From Holophagales bacterium (GTDB lineage Bacteria; Acidobacteriota; Thermoanaerobaculia; Multivoradales; Multivoraceae), in assembly GCA_009837885.1 (NCBI GenBank), contig VXSP01000011.1, forward strand, positions 1 through 64,000: 64,000 bases of DNA, read 5' to 3'. Position 1 is the first letter of the stretch. Every line of letters starts with the position of its first letter. Shown here piece by piece: positions 8,870-16,924 of the stretch. Both the position numbers and the translations under genes were made by a program. The notes beneath the pieces are model-generated. The model did no database searches. It was given only the letters and a program-made list of their open reading frames with translations, and had not been told where the DNA came from.

Positions 8870-10578
8870 TGCCCTTCTGGCTACCGCTCGGGATCACGGC
8901 CCTGCTGGTTCTGGCGATCTACCTCATCCGACCCACCGCGCAGGCGCTGCCGGTCGCCTCCACGGTGCTCTGGCGACGCCTGCTGGCGGCGCGCAAGCGG
9001 CGGCGCGACCGCCTGCGCTGGCTGCTCTCGCTGCTCCTGGCCACGACGGTCGCCGGTTTCCTGTCGGTCGGGGCAAGCCGGGCGCCCTGGCTGCAGCCCG
9101 GCGGCGGCGACCCGATCGCCCTGGCCTTCGACCCGTCGCCGACGATGCAGGCGGGCCTGCCGGATGGAGGCCCGAGCCGGATCGAACTGGCCGCCGCCGA
9201 GGCGCGCCGGATCGTCCTCGAAGCGGAAGCCGGCAGCCGTTTCACCGTGAATGCCGATCCGACGCCGCTGACCTCGACGGAGGTGCTGGCGGTCCTCTCC
9301 GACCCGCTGGAAGGGCTCTCGAACGCCCCCGACACGGAACCGGCGATTCCCACCGCCCGGCGGGTCCACGTGTTCACCGACGGAATCGGGCCGTACACGC
9401 CGATCGTCGACCCCGGTACGGAAACGCACACCGTGTCCGTCCTCGTCCCGGCCCGGAACGCCGGCATCGTCCGCTTCGCGACCCGGCCGCCGGCAACCCG
9501 CGTCGCGGGGCCGGAAGCTCTGCTCGAGATCCTGGCGACCGATCCGGCCGGCGGCACGGTACCGGTCGAGTTGACGGTCGCCGATTCGGAGACGATCCGC
9601 ATCCGCCGGCAACTCGAGCTCGAACCCGGCGACCGCTTCACCGCCCTGATCGACCTCGGCAGCTTCGCCCCGGGCCCCGTCACGGCGCGGATCGCAACGC
9701 CCGGGGACGTCTTGCCGCTCGACAACCGGGCCGGCCTGATCGACGCCGGCCGAGCCGGAACCGCATCGACCCGTCTTCCCGTCCGTCACGCCCGCAGCCG
9801 GACCGAGCCCAGGCGCGTCCTGGTTGTGGCCCGCAGCCCGGGCTCGTTCGCAGGCTCCGCCGCCGCGCTCGCTCTGGAGGCGGACGCCTCGGTCGACGTG
9901 GTAGGCGTCCGCGCGGCAACCGGCGCCGACGATCCCCCACCGGAGGAGCCGCCTCCCGCGGCGGACATCGCCACGTTCCACCGGACCGCGCCGGCGATCC
10001 CGCCGGGGATGCCCGCCCTGTACCTCGCCCCGCCGCAGGCGATCGCGGCCGGCGGCCTGTCAGCCGCCGCTGAAGCGCCCCTGTCACCACGCCGGATCGA
10101 CCGGACCGACGCCTCCCATCCTCTCCTGGCAGGCGTCTCCCTCCTCGACCTGCCGGTCGTCGTCGCCGCCCGCGAGCTGGATCCCCACTGCGCCGCCCTT
10201 GCTTCAGCAGGAGACCGTACAGCGATCGCTGTCTGCGGGCCGCCCCCCGGCAGCGGCCCCCGCTCCCTCACCGTCGCCTTCGACCTGGATCACTCTTCCC
10301 TGGCCCAGCGCCCCGACCTCGCCGCCCTGTTCCAGAACGCCGCAGCCTGGCTCACGGAAACCCCCGCCATCGCCGGCGATCTCCCCGCCGACACCGGCCT
10401 CCAGGACGAACGCGCGACCCTCATCAACGCCTCGACCCTCGAACCCGTCCCGACCAACCACCTCGCCAACCTCGACAGCCCCAACCGCCGCCCCTGGTCC
10501 TGGCGCACCCTCGCCCTCGCCGGCCTCCTGCTCGCCTCGTTCGAGGCCATCACCTTCTTCCGCGGCCTGACCCTGTGA
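8866..10578 (+). CDS. BatA-like membrane protein with N-terminal aerotolerance domain
   Basis: 570 residues. Two N-terminal membrane helices (about 5-22 and 50-67) flank a basic loop (LLAARKRRRDRLR), typical of the BatA N-terminal region. A VWA-like segment begins at IALAFDPSPTM; the MIDAS is imperfect (D-P-S-P-T). The remaining periplasmic part has beta-rich, Pro-rich sequence and the protein ends with a membrane helix near 547-565. In MoxR operons such proteins present a VWA-like domain to the periplasm. ATGA coupling to the DUF58 gene indicates co-translation. After its stop the operon spacing suddenly opens to 247 nt, where a palindromic element is found, before the next VWA gene. Confidence 0.8.
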   Translation: MMPFWLPLGITALLVLAIYLIRPTAQALPVASTVLWRRLLAARKRRRDRLRWLLSLLLATTVAGFLSVGASRAPWLQPGGGDPIALAFDPSPTMQAGLPDGGPSRIELAAAEARRIVLEAEAGSRFTVNADPTPLTSTEVLAVLSDPLEGLSNAPDTEPAIPTARRVHVFTDGIGPYTPIVDPGTETHTVSVLVPARNAGIVRFATRPPATRVAGPEALLEILATDPAGGTVPVELTVADSETIRIRRQLELEPGDRFTALIDLGSFAPGPVTARIATPGDVLPLDNRAGLIDAGRAGTASTRLPVRHARSRTEPRRVLVVARSPGSFAGSAAALALEADASVDVVGVRAATGADDPPPEEPPPAADIATFHRTAPAIPPGMPALYLAPPQAIAAGGLSAAAEAPLSPRRIDRTDASHPLLAGVSLLDLPVVVAARELDPHCAALASAGDRTAIAVCGPPPGSGPRSLTVAFDLDHSSLAQRPDLAALFQNAAAWLTETPAIAGDLPADTGLQDERATLINASTLEPVPTNHLANLDSPNRRPWSWRTLALAGLLLASFEAITFFRGLTL

Positions 10579-10636
10579 TCGAGCAACTCGCCTGTCCCAC
10601 ACGCCGGGGCCGCCCCGTCAACCCGACGCCGACCAG

Positions 10637-10811
10637 CCCGGCCGGGAGCGCCGGGAAGGGTTCCCAGGGGGTCGGAGGTAAGCGACTCCCCGCGCCCTTC
10701 CAGCAAACGACGCCAAAACGAAGCGCAGCCGACAACAGCGAGCCCAACCTCCCCCTCCTCTCCCTGAGGGCGAGCGTCCCCTGGGAACCCTTCCCCGCGC
10801 TCTCGGCCGGG
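10637..10811 (-). repeat. Palindromic dispersed element, copy A (inverted relative to copy B)
   Basis: Two 34-nt arms, 10637-10670 and 10778-10811, are inverted copies with 32 of 34 positions matching (one G-T wobble, one mismatch). They enclose a 107-nt core. The inner 18 nt of the left arm are GGGAAGGGTTCCCAGGGG. Read on the minus strand, the core aligns without gaps to copy B at 28372-28478, with about 68% identity by hand count and shared blocks GCTCGC, GTCGGCTGCG, GGCGTCG and GGGAGTC. The outer flank GGCGGGTA (10810-10817) is also shared as TACCCGCC in copy B. It fills most of the 247-nt gap between the batA-like and VWA genes. It could be a MITE-like element or a structured RNA. Confidence 0.8.
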
Positions 10812-10825
10812 CGGGTACCAGCACC

Positions 10826-13432
10826 ATGACGTTGCAGGAACCGCTCTGGCTGCTAGCCGCGCTGCCGGTCGCGGCGCTCCTGTGGTCCCAGCGCAGCGAC
10901 CGGCCGGACCGGCAGCGCCGGCGGCTGCTGTGGGTGCGCGGATCGTTGTTGATGGCCGTCGTGCTGGCTCTGGCGGAGCCGGTCGCGACCTGGCGTACGC
11001 GCGAACTCGACGTGGCCGTTCTGGTCGACGTCTCGGCCAGCATCGAGCCGGCCAGCCTGAACCGGGCCCTCGAGGCAATCGAGAGTGGTCTTGATCCCGA
11101 CGATCCCGTACGCCTGTTCGCGTACGCCGATCGGGCCGCCACCGTCGCCGATCCGGCGGACCTCAGGCGGCTCGAAGTGGCCGACTCCAGCACCGCCTCG
11201 GCCGGCGCCGCCGCCCTCGACCGCGGCAACACGCGGCCGGACGCTGCCCTCCGTCAGGCCGCCGCGACGCTGCGTCCCGATCGCGTGCGCCGCGTACTGC
11301 TCCTCTCTGACGGGCAAGGCCTCGCGGGCGCCGGCGCCCGGCTCGCGGCCGAGTACCCGGAACTCCGGGTCGACACCGCGGTTCTCGGCCGGACGGCGCC
11401 CCCCGTCTGGATCGAATCGGTCGAACTCGACGACAACGAACGGCCGCTGCGCGCCGGAGAGGCCCACGGCTGGGTGCTCCGTCTCGGCAGCCGTTCGTCG
11501 CTGCCCGAAGCTCCCCTGACCCTGCGCAGCAACGGTGCCGAGGAGCTGCGCAGCGTCGCGCTCTCGCCGGGCGTCACCACCGTCGAACTGGAGTGGACCT
11601 TCGACGAGCCCGGGATGCAGACCTTCGAGGCAGTCCTCGGAACGGGCGAAGGCGCCGCTGCCTCAGAGGGCGCGATGTGGCGAGGCAGCCTGCGGATCGT
11701 GCCTCCGCACCGCGTCCTGCTGCTCGCGCCCCAGAACCATTCGACCGACCTGCAGAGGCTGCTCCAGGCGCAGGGCCTGCGTGTGATCCGGTCCACCCCG
11801 AGCCGGGCCGCCCTGTCGCCTTCGTCGCTCAGAAGCTACGACGCGGTCTTGCTCAGCAACGTCGCCGCCGCCAGCCTCCCGGAACCGGCCCAGGAAGCCC
11901 TGGGCGAGTGGGTTTCGGACGAGGGCGGTGGACTCTTCTTCGTGGCCGGGGAGGAGACATTCGGCGAGGAGGGCTACCGGAACTCGCCTCTCGAGCGCGT
12001 TCTGCCGCTCGACTTCGAGATCGAGGAGGAGCGCAGCGAGGTGGCGCTGATGATCGCGCTCGACAAGTCGTACAGCATGAAGGGCCCGAAGATGGACCTG
12101 GCCAAGGAGGCGGCCAAGGCCGCGCTCGGCATGCTGAACGAGCAGCACCGCTTCGGCCTCGTCGCCTTCGACTGGCACACCCACGACATCGTCGGCCTGC
12201 AGTTCGTACGCGACCAGGAGCGACTGAACCAGAGAGTCGACCGCATCGAGGCCAGCGCCCAGACGAACTTCTACCCGGCTCTGGAGGCCTGCCTGGAGCA
12301 GCTTTCCGCGGTCGAGTCCGAGGTCAAGCACGTCATCCTGGTCTCCGACGGCCGGACCTATCCCGACGAGTACGAACAGCTCGTCCTGCGGATGAGGCAG
12401 GAGGAGATCACCGTCTCGACCGTCGCCATCGGCGTCGAGTCCGACCGGGAACTGCTCGCCGACATCGCCGACTGGGGCGACGGCAACGCCTACACGATCG
12501 AGGACGCGAGTTCCGTCCAGAGCATCCTGATCGACGAGACGATGAACCAGCTCCCCGACTCGGCCCGCGAAGAGACGATCCTGGTCGAACTGCGCGGCCA
12601 GTCGGACGCGCTGGCTGGAGTCGACGTCGCCAGCGCGCCGGAGCTCTATGGCCGGATCGCGGCAGTGGCCAAGGACAGCGCCGAGGTCATCCTCGCCGCT
12701 GGTGAGGCGGATCCGATCCTGGCCAGCCGCTACGTCGGCCTGGGCAAGACCTGGATGTTCACGTCCGACCTCGAACCGCGCTGGGCAAGCGACTGGCTGC
12801 GCTGGCCGGAGCTGGGCCGGCTCGTCGCCCAGGTGGTCCGCGACGCCGCCGACCGCCGCGCCGGCGCCGAGTGGGAGTTCGATCTCGACCGTCGCGACGG
12901 AGTGCTCGAAGCGGCACTCAGCGTGGTCGAAGAGGATGGCCGCTTCGGCAGCGACCTTTCACCCCGCCTGGTCGTCCTGCGTGGCGACCGCCGGATCGAG
13001 GCGCCGCTGCAACGCACCGGACCCGGCCTCTACCGCCTGGTGTCCGAAGAAGGCATGCTGCTCGCGCCCAGCCTCGAGCCCTACCGCGTGGAGGTCCACA
13101 CCGGCCCCGCCGGCGCCGCCGAGACGATCGGCCCGGGCCGCACGATCTTCTACCCCGCCCGCGACGAACTCCGCCCCGGCGCTCCCGACATCGCGGCGCT
13201 GGCCGCGCTCGCAGCGGAAACCTCCGGCCTCTTCCACGAAACGGTTGCGGGCGCCGTCGGCGCCATCACCGCCCCCAGCGCCGACACCGCCGTCCGCCGC
13301 TTCGACCTCTGGTCCGTCCTCCTGGTCGCCGCGACGCTCCTGTTCCTCGCCGAACTCCTGCTCCGTCGCCGGCGGCGGCACGGCGCGTCAACCGTGATTC
13401 CGGTCCCCGCCGAAACCCGCCCCGCCGCCTGA
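10826..13432 (+). CDS. Large membrane protein with two VWA domains and a glutamine amidotransferase-like domain
   Basis: 868 residues. Membrane helices lie at about 6-20 and 34-55, and one near the C-terminus (WSVLLVAATLLFLAELLL). A first VWA domain has an intact MIDAS (VLVDVSAS), and a second starts near residue 410 with MIALDKSYSMKG. Between them a class I glutaminase-like fold is suggested by AVLLSN, GGGLFFVAGEETFG and GYRNSPLERVLP at ~335-395, without an obvious catalytic Cys. This architecture is typical of the last VWA protein of MoxR/Bat operons. The C-terminal half looks like beta-sandwich domains facing the periplasm. Its last 45 nt overlap the convergent ROK kinase gene. Confidence 0.82.
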   Translation: MTLQEPLWLLAALPVAALLWSQRSDRPDRQRRRLLWVRGSLLMAVVLALAEPVATWRTRELDVAVLVDVSASIEPASLNRALEAIESGLDPDDPVRLFAYADRAATVADPADLRRLEVADSSTASAGAAALDRGNTRPDAALRQAAATLRPDRVRRVLLLSDGQGLAGAGARLAAEYPELRVDTAVLGRTAPPVWIESVELDDNERPLRAGEAHGWVLRLGSRSSLPEAPLTLRSNGAEELRSVALSPGVTTVELEWTFDEPGMQTFEAVLGTGEGAAASEGAMWRGSLRIVPPHRVLLLAPQNHSTDLQRLLQAQGLRVIRSTPSRAALSPSSLRSYDAVLLSNVAAASLPEPAQEALGEWVSDEGGGLFFVAGEETFGEEGYRNSPLERVLPLDFEIEEERSEVALMIALDKSYSMKGPKMDLAKEAAKAALGMLNEQHRFGLVAFDWHTHDIVGLQFVRDQERLNQRVDRIEASAQTNFYPALEACLEQLSAVESEVKHVILVSDGRTYPDEYEQLVLRMRQEEITVSTVAIGVESDRELLADIADWGDGNAYTIEDASSVQSILIDETMNQLPDSAREETILVELRGQSDALAGVDVASAPELYGRIAAVAKDSAEVILAAGEADPILASRYVGLGKTWMFTSDLEPRWASDWLRWPELGRLVAQVVRDAADRRAGAEWEFDLDRRDGVLEAALSVVEEDGRFGSDLSPRLVVLRGDRRIEAPLQRTGPGLYRLVSEEGMLLAPSLEPYRVEVHTGPAGAAETIGPGRTIFYPARDELRPGAPDIAALAALAAETSGLFHETVAGAVGAITAPSADTAVRRFDLWSVLLVAATLLFLAELLLRRRRRHGASTVIPVPAETRPAA

Positions 13433-14398
13433 AGCCGCCCACGCCAGCACGCCGGCCAGGCCGGCATCCGTGCCGAGAGCGGCCGGCTCGACGCGTACGC
13501 CGTCCGTCGGGAAGACGCGGACGCGTTCCGCGATCGTCTCTCTTATGCCGTCGAAGAGCAGGTCGCCGAGGCCGGCGACGCCGCCGCCGAGCACGATGAG
13601 CTCCGGATGCAGGGTGACGACGACGTTGGCGGCGGCGATACCGACGAGACCCGCGATCCGCTCCAGTTCCCGCGCCACCGACTCGTCACCGGCCCTCGCC
13701 GCCTCCCCCATCGTCTCCGGGTTGACCTTCTCGGTGTCTCCTCCGGCGATCTTCTGCAGGATGGGCGCCTGACCCGAGCGCAGGAGCCGCACGCCGGACG
13801 CCCCGATCGCCGGGCCACTCGCTACCGCCTCCAGGCAGCCCCGGTTGCCGCAGCCGCAGAGGGGACCGGTCGGATCGACGATCTGGTGACCGAGTTCGCC
13901 GGCTGAGCCGAGCGGTCCCAGGCGCAGTCTGCCCTCGACCACCACGCCGCCGCCGATCCCGGTGCCGAGCGCGAACAGCGCCATCGTCGACACTCCACGA
14001 CCGGCGCCGAAGAGGAACTCTCCCAGCGTCGCCGCGCGAACGTCGTTCAAGAGACGGACCGGCGTCTCCAGGCGCGCGCCGAGCAGGCGAGCAACCGGCA
14101 CATCGCGCCACTGGCCCGGCAGGTTGGGCAGGAACCGGGTGACGCCGGCCTCGAGATCGACCCATCCGGGACAACCGACGCCGACCGCGGCCGGGCGCCT
14201 GCCAACCTCCCGTTCCAGCTCAAGCAGGCCCTCGGCGATCCGGTCGAGCATCGGCTCCCATCCGTCGTAGCCGCCGCCTTCGAGGTTCCGGCGCGCGGCC
14301 AGGCGGAAGTTGCCGGCATCGACATCGACGAAGCCCAGCGCCAGTCCAATGTGGGAACCGCCAAGATCGACGGCGCCGTAGAGCTCCTCAGTCGTCAT
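13388..14398 (-). CDS. ROK-family sugar kinase (glucokinase-like)
   Basis: 336 residues from the ATG at 14398; a start eight codons earlier is possible but unlikely. ATP-binding DLGGSHIGLALG is at 11-22, the catalytic Asp is in LLND (D119), and the GTGIGGG loop is at ~145-151. ROK zinc residues are present: H171 (ELGHQ) and C181, C183 and C188 in CGCGNRGC. ROK kinases phosphorylate glucose or related hexoses such as ManNAc or fructose; the exact substrate is not resolved. No DNA-binding domain is present, so it is an enzyme and not a repressor. Its 3' end overlaps the convergent VWA gene by 45 nt, leaving no room for a terminator. Confidence 0.88.
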   Translation of the reverse strand: MTTEELYGAVDLGGSHIGLALGFVDVDAGNFRLAARRNLEGGGYDGWEPMLDRIAEGLLELEREVGRRPAAVGVGCPGWVDLEAGVTRFLPNLPGQWRDVPVARLLGARLETPVRLLNDVRAATLGEFLFGAGRGVSTMALFALGTGIGGGVVVEGRLRLGPLGSAGELGHQIVDPTGPLCGCGNRGCLEAVASGPAIGASGVRLLRSGQAPILQKIAGGDTEKVNPETMGEAARAGDESVARELERIAGLVGIAAANVVVTLHPELIVLGGGVAGLGDLLFDGIRETIAERVRVFPTDGVRVEPAALGTDAGLAGVLAWAASGGGAGFGGDRNHG

Positions 14399-14447
14399 GA
14401 TCCGACCGCGCCATTCTCCCAAAGAGCGACGGCGTCACAAGGAGAAA

Positions 14448-14475
14448 CGGCGCGCCCAAGGAAATGGACGCGCCG
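14448..14475 (-). terminator. Possible terminator hairpin after the cytochrome/copper protein gene
   Basis: A 7-bp GC stem (CGGCGCG at 14448-14454 with CGCGCCG at 14469-14475) with a 14-nt loop. On the minus strand it is followed by TTTCTCC. It lies just downstream of the copper protein gene and upstream of the ROK gene. The loop is long and the T-tract interrupted, so this is only a weak candidate. Confidence 0.3.
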
Positions 14476-14505
14476 CATGACCAAGCTCTTGCCGTGACGG
14501 AGCCG

Positions 14506-15837
14506 CTACTCGCCGCCGCCCCCGGCGGGCGCCGCGGTCGCCGCCGCTCCTTCCGCCTCGGTGACGAGGTCGCCGCCCCGATCCTCCGAGTAGTCGATGA
14601 AGCCGATCATCATCTCGTCGGTGGTCGGTCCGCCGAACCGGACGGCCCGGGTCGTGTCGAGCTCGAGCACCGTCTCCGCATTGCGTTCCTCGGTGTTCGT
14701 GTAGTGCATCAACACGTCAACGCGGGTGCCGGCCGGAACGTCCTTCGGCTTCTTGTAGATGTAGTTCGTCTGCCAGTTCCAGTCGTACTTCGGCACCTCG
14801 AGGAGAACCTCCTCGGTACCGTCCGGGTAGTACGCGGTGTACTTGGCGTACAGGCCGCGCAGGTGGGAATGCGGCAGATAACCGTAGATCGTGGTCGGGT
14901 ACTCGAAGACCTTCGACGCGCCTATGACCCACTTGTCGTGGCTCGGCGGAATCTCGAAATCGCTGTTGCCGATCCCTTCCCACTCCGCGGACCGGTCGAT
15001 CTTCGCGTCCCTGGGATGGAACTTGAAGGCCATCTGGGAACGGTCCCAGACGCCGGTGCCTTCGCCCGGCTCCTTGTTGTAGTGCATCGAGAAGTAGAGC
15101 TGCGTGCCCGGCACCAGCAGACGGCCGGCGCCCTCGGGCAGGTAGAACGGCTCGGTGCCCGGCGCGATGCCGCCGAGCAGGCCGGAGGCGCCCGGCGTCT
15201 CCGTCTCGGTCGCAACCCGCGAACCGACGATGTGGTGCACCACGTCGCTGCCGGGGCGGAACTCGATCGCCTGGATCCAGCGCGGCTCGGGCAGCATCTC
15301 CTCAGTGATCAGGACCGCCTTCAGGCTGATGTTCAGGTCCTTGACGTCATCGTCGACCCAGAACGGCTCGGCCAGATCGAGCACCAGGTCAGGCTCGCCG
15401 ATCAGCCAGCCGGTCGGCCACTCGAGCGGTTCCGGCGCGTTCGCCGGGTCGCCGCGGCGGGCGCCGGTCTTGGCCCAGCCGACGATCGTGTCGATCTCTG
15501 CCGTCGTCAGAATCCGTTCGTTCGTGAACTGACCGTGAGTCGCATCGGTCGCGAACCAGGGCGGCATCTCCTTCGCCTCGACCTGGCGCGCGATGCTGCG
15601 GGCCCAGGGGCGCGTCTCCTGGTAGGTAGTCAGGGCCATCGGCGCCTTCATGCCGCCGTAGGCAACGCCCTCGGGGCGGTGGCAGCCCTGGCAGGAGCGC
15701 TGCAGGATCGGCTCCACGTCCTCGTGGAACGTGATCGTGTCGGGGCTGTCGGGCTCGTTCGGGCCGGCGGCAAGAACCGGGGCCGCGACAACGAGAACCA
15801 TGACGGCAAGAGCGGCGAAGCGGGAACGGCGTGACAT
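14506..15837 (-). CDS. Secreted cytochrome c / copper type II monooxygenase-like protein
   Basis: 443 residues from the ATG at 15837, preceded by GGAGGAA on the minus strand; signal peptide ~1-24. One heme c site, CQGCH (C49, C52, H53), opens a cytochrome domain, with MPPWFAT as a possible axial Met region. The rest resembles ascorbate-dependent copper type II monooxygenases (PHM/DBH fold). It has an HH pair at H201-H202 (VVHHIVGS), H252 (MHYNKE), an H-x-H at 323-325 (LPHSHLRG) and a late MH pair (377-378), i.e. both copper sites look intact. Known family members hydroxylate C-H bonds using two uncoupled coppers and a one-electron donor; the fused heme could be that donor. The substrate is unknown. 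Confidence 0.75.
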   Translation of the reverse strand: MSRRSRFAALAVMVLVVAAPVLAAGPNEPDSPDTITFHEDVEPILQRSCQGCHRPEGVAYGGMKAPMALTTYQETRPWARSIARQVEAKEMPPWFATDATHGQFTNERILTTAEIDTIVGWAKTGARRGDPANAPEPLEWPTGWLIGEPDLVLDLAEPFWVDDDVKDLNISLKAVLITEEMLPEPRWIQAIEFRPGSDVVHHIVGSRVATETETPGASGLLGGIAPGTEPFYLPEGAGRLLVPGTQLYFSMHYNKEPGEGTGVWDRSQMAFKFHPRDAKIDRSAEWEGIGNSDFEIPPSHDKWVIGASKVFEYPTTIYGYLPHSHLRGLYAKYTAYYPDGTEEVLLEVPKYDWNWQTNYIYKKPKDVPAGTRVDVLMHYTNTEERNAETVLELDTTRAVRFGGPTTDEMMIGFIDYSEDRGGDLVTEAEGAAATAAPAGGGGE

Positions 15838-15900
15838 CACGGGCTTCCTCCCAGAGGGTCTGGTTGCGGTTGATCGGACCCTACCACACTGAGTGACGAC

Positions 15901-16179
15901 TCAGCTAATGCCCCCCGCCTCCGCCGGCGCCACGGTCTCGAGCCGGTCGACCGCGTGGACGGGGGCGGCGTCGCCCTTCATCAGGTGGGCGATCGCCCGC
16001 AGCACGAGCCGCTGGCGAGCCAGCGTCCGCTTGCCGCGGAAGGCCGCCGACTCGACTCGCAGGCTGAAGTGATTGCCCTCTCCCGTCACCTCGATGAGGG
16101 CGTCCGGCAGCGCCGCCGACACCGCTTCCCGGATCCGCGCCGCCGTCTCCTGCGGCGTCGGCTGGCCGGCGATCTCCAC
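15901..16179 (-). CDS. BolA/IbaG-family protein
   Basis: 92 residues from a GTG at 16179; the upstream part of this frame overlaps the glutaredoxin gene and is not BolA-like. The BolA core is present: IEVTGEGNHFSLRVES, AFRGKRTLARQRLVLRAI, and near the end LMKGDAAPVHAVDRLET, with the invariant His of the family (VHA). BolA proteins bind [2Fe-2S] clusters together with CGFS monothiol glutaredoxins, in iron regulation or Fe-S trafficking. A CGFS glutaredoxin is encoded immediately upstream (14 nt away), so a Grx-BolA complex is very likely. Confidence 0.88.
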   Translation of the reverse strand: MEIAGQPTPQETAARIREAVSAALPDALIEVTGEGNHFSLRVESAAFRGKRTLARQRLVLRAIAHLMKGDAAPVHAVDRLETVAPAEAGGIS

Positions 16180-16193
16180 TCCGCGCGTCGAGC

Positions 16194-16814
16194 TCAGCCG
16201 CCGGCGCGGGCGGCCGGGATGTCGACATCGAGGCGCTGGCCGTGTTCGGTGTCGACGACCGTGATCGAGGCGCCCCGCGCCCTCCCCGCGCTGTCCCGGT
16301 CGAGCAGGAAGGACAGGCCGCCGACCGGCACCCGAAGCTCGGTACCCACTGCCGGGCCGAAGCCGAGGAACGGCTGGAACTTCGCGTCGATGCCGAAATG
16401 GAGCTCCGCCCCCTGCTGCTGCTGGGCGTTTCGGAGGATCTGCTCCGCATCGGCGCTGATCGCGATCTCGACCTCGTCGGCGGACAACTCCACGCGTTCC
16501 ATGCCCAGGGCGTCGTGCAACTCGCCGTTGTCGTACATCTCCTTGACGATGTCGCAGCCGCCCATGAACTCGCCGCCGATGTAGAGCTGCGGGATCGTGG
16601 GCCAGTCCGAGAACTCCTTGACGCCCTCGCGCACCTCGCCGTCCGACAGGACGTCGAAGGTCTCGTACTCCGGCAGGACGCGGTTCAGCACCTGGACGAC
16701 CTGCGCCGAGAATCCGCACTGCGGGGCGGCCGGACTGCCCTTCATGAAGAGAACGGTCGGCGCCGAATCGACGATGCCCTGGATGCGGGACTCGAGTTCA
16801 GGCGTGAGCGACAT
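16194..16814 (-). CDS. CGFS monothiol glutaredoxin (Grx4 type) with C-terminal A-type-like domain
   Basis: 206 residues, about twice the length of a plain Grx4. Residues 1-~105 are a monothiol glutaredoxin: FMKGSP, the CGFS site with C33, WPTIPQLYIGGEF and GGCDIV. Residues ~110-206 (ELSADEVEIAISADAEQIL, GGLSFLLDRDSAGRARGAS, VVDTEHGQRLDVDIP) resemble the A-type Fe-S carrier (HesB/IscA) fold but contain no cysteine, so this part cannot hold a cluster in the usual way. CGFS glutaredoxins bridge a [2Fe-2S] cluster with glutathione and pass it on; BolA is the known partner and is encoded next. The extra domain may mediate docking. The A-type assignment is from sequence pattern only. Confidence 0.82.
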   Translation of the reverse strand: MSLTPELESRIQGIVDSAPTVLFMKGSPAAPQCGFSAQVVQVLNRVLPEYETFDVLSDGEVREGVKEFSDWPTIPQLYIGGEFMGGCDIVKEMYDNGELHDALGMERVELSADEVEIAISADAEQILRNAQQQQGAELHFGIDAKFQPFLGFGPAVGTELRVPVGGLSFLLDRDSAGRARGASITVVDTEHGQRLDVDIPAARAGG

Positions 16815-16924
16815 GGGGTCTTTCCTGGCCCTGCGGGCCGGTCGTGCTTGTTGCTACTCTACCGGGTTCATTGCCGACCCGCGACCGCAACGCGAGCAAC
16901 GACCGGTCAGGAGACTGCAACGGA

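Noticed and set aside
10632-10822. ACCAGC direct repeats flanking palindromic copy A as a target-site duplication
   Set aside because: The related GCTGG is also found at the right end of copy B, so it may belong to the element; no matching duplication is seen around copy B.
15905-16450. An alternative frame over the BolA/glutaredoxin junction
   Set aside because: It gives Arg/Ser-rich sequence without BolA or glutaredoxin motifs; the BolA motif lies in the frame ending at 15901.
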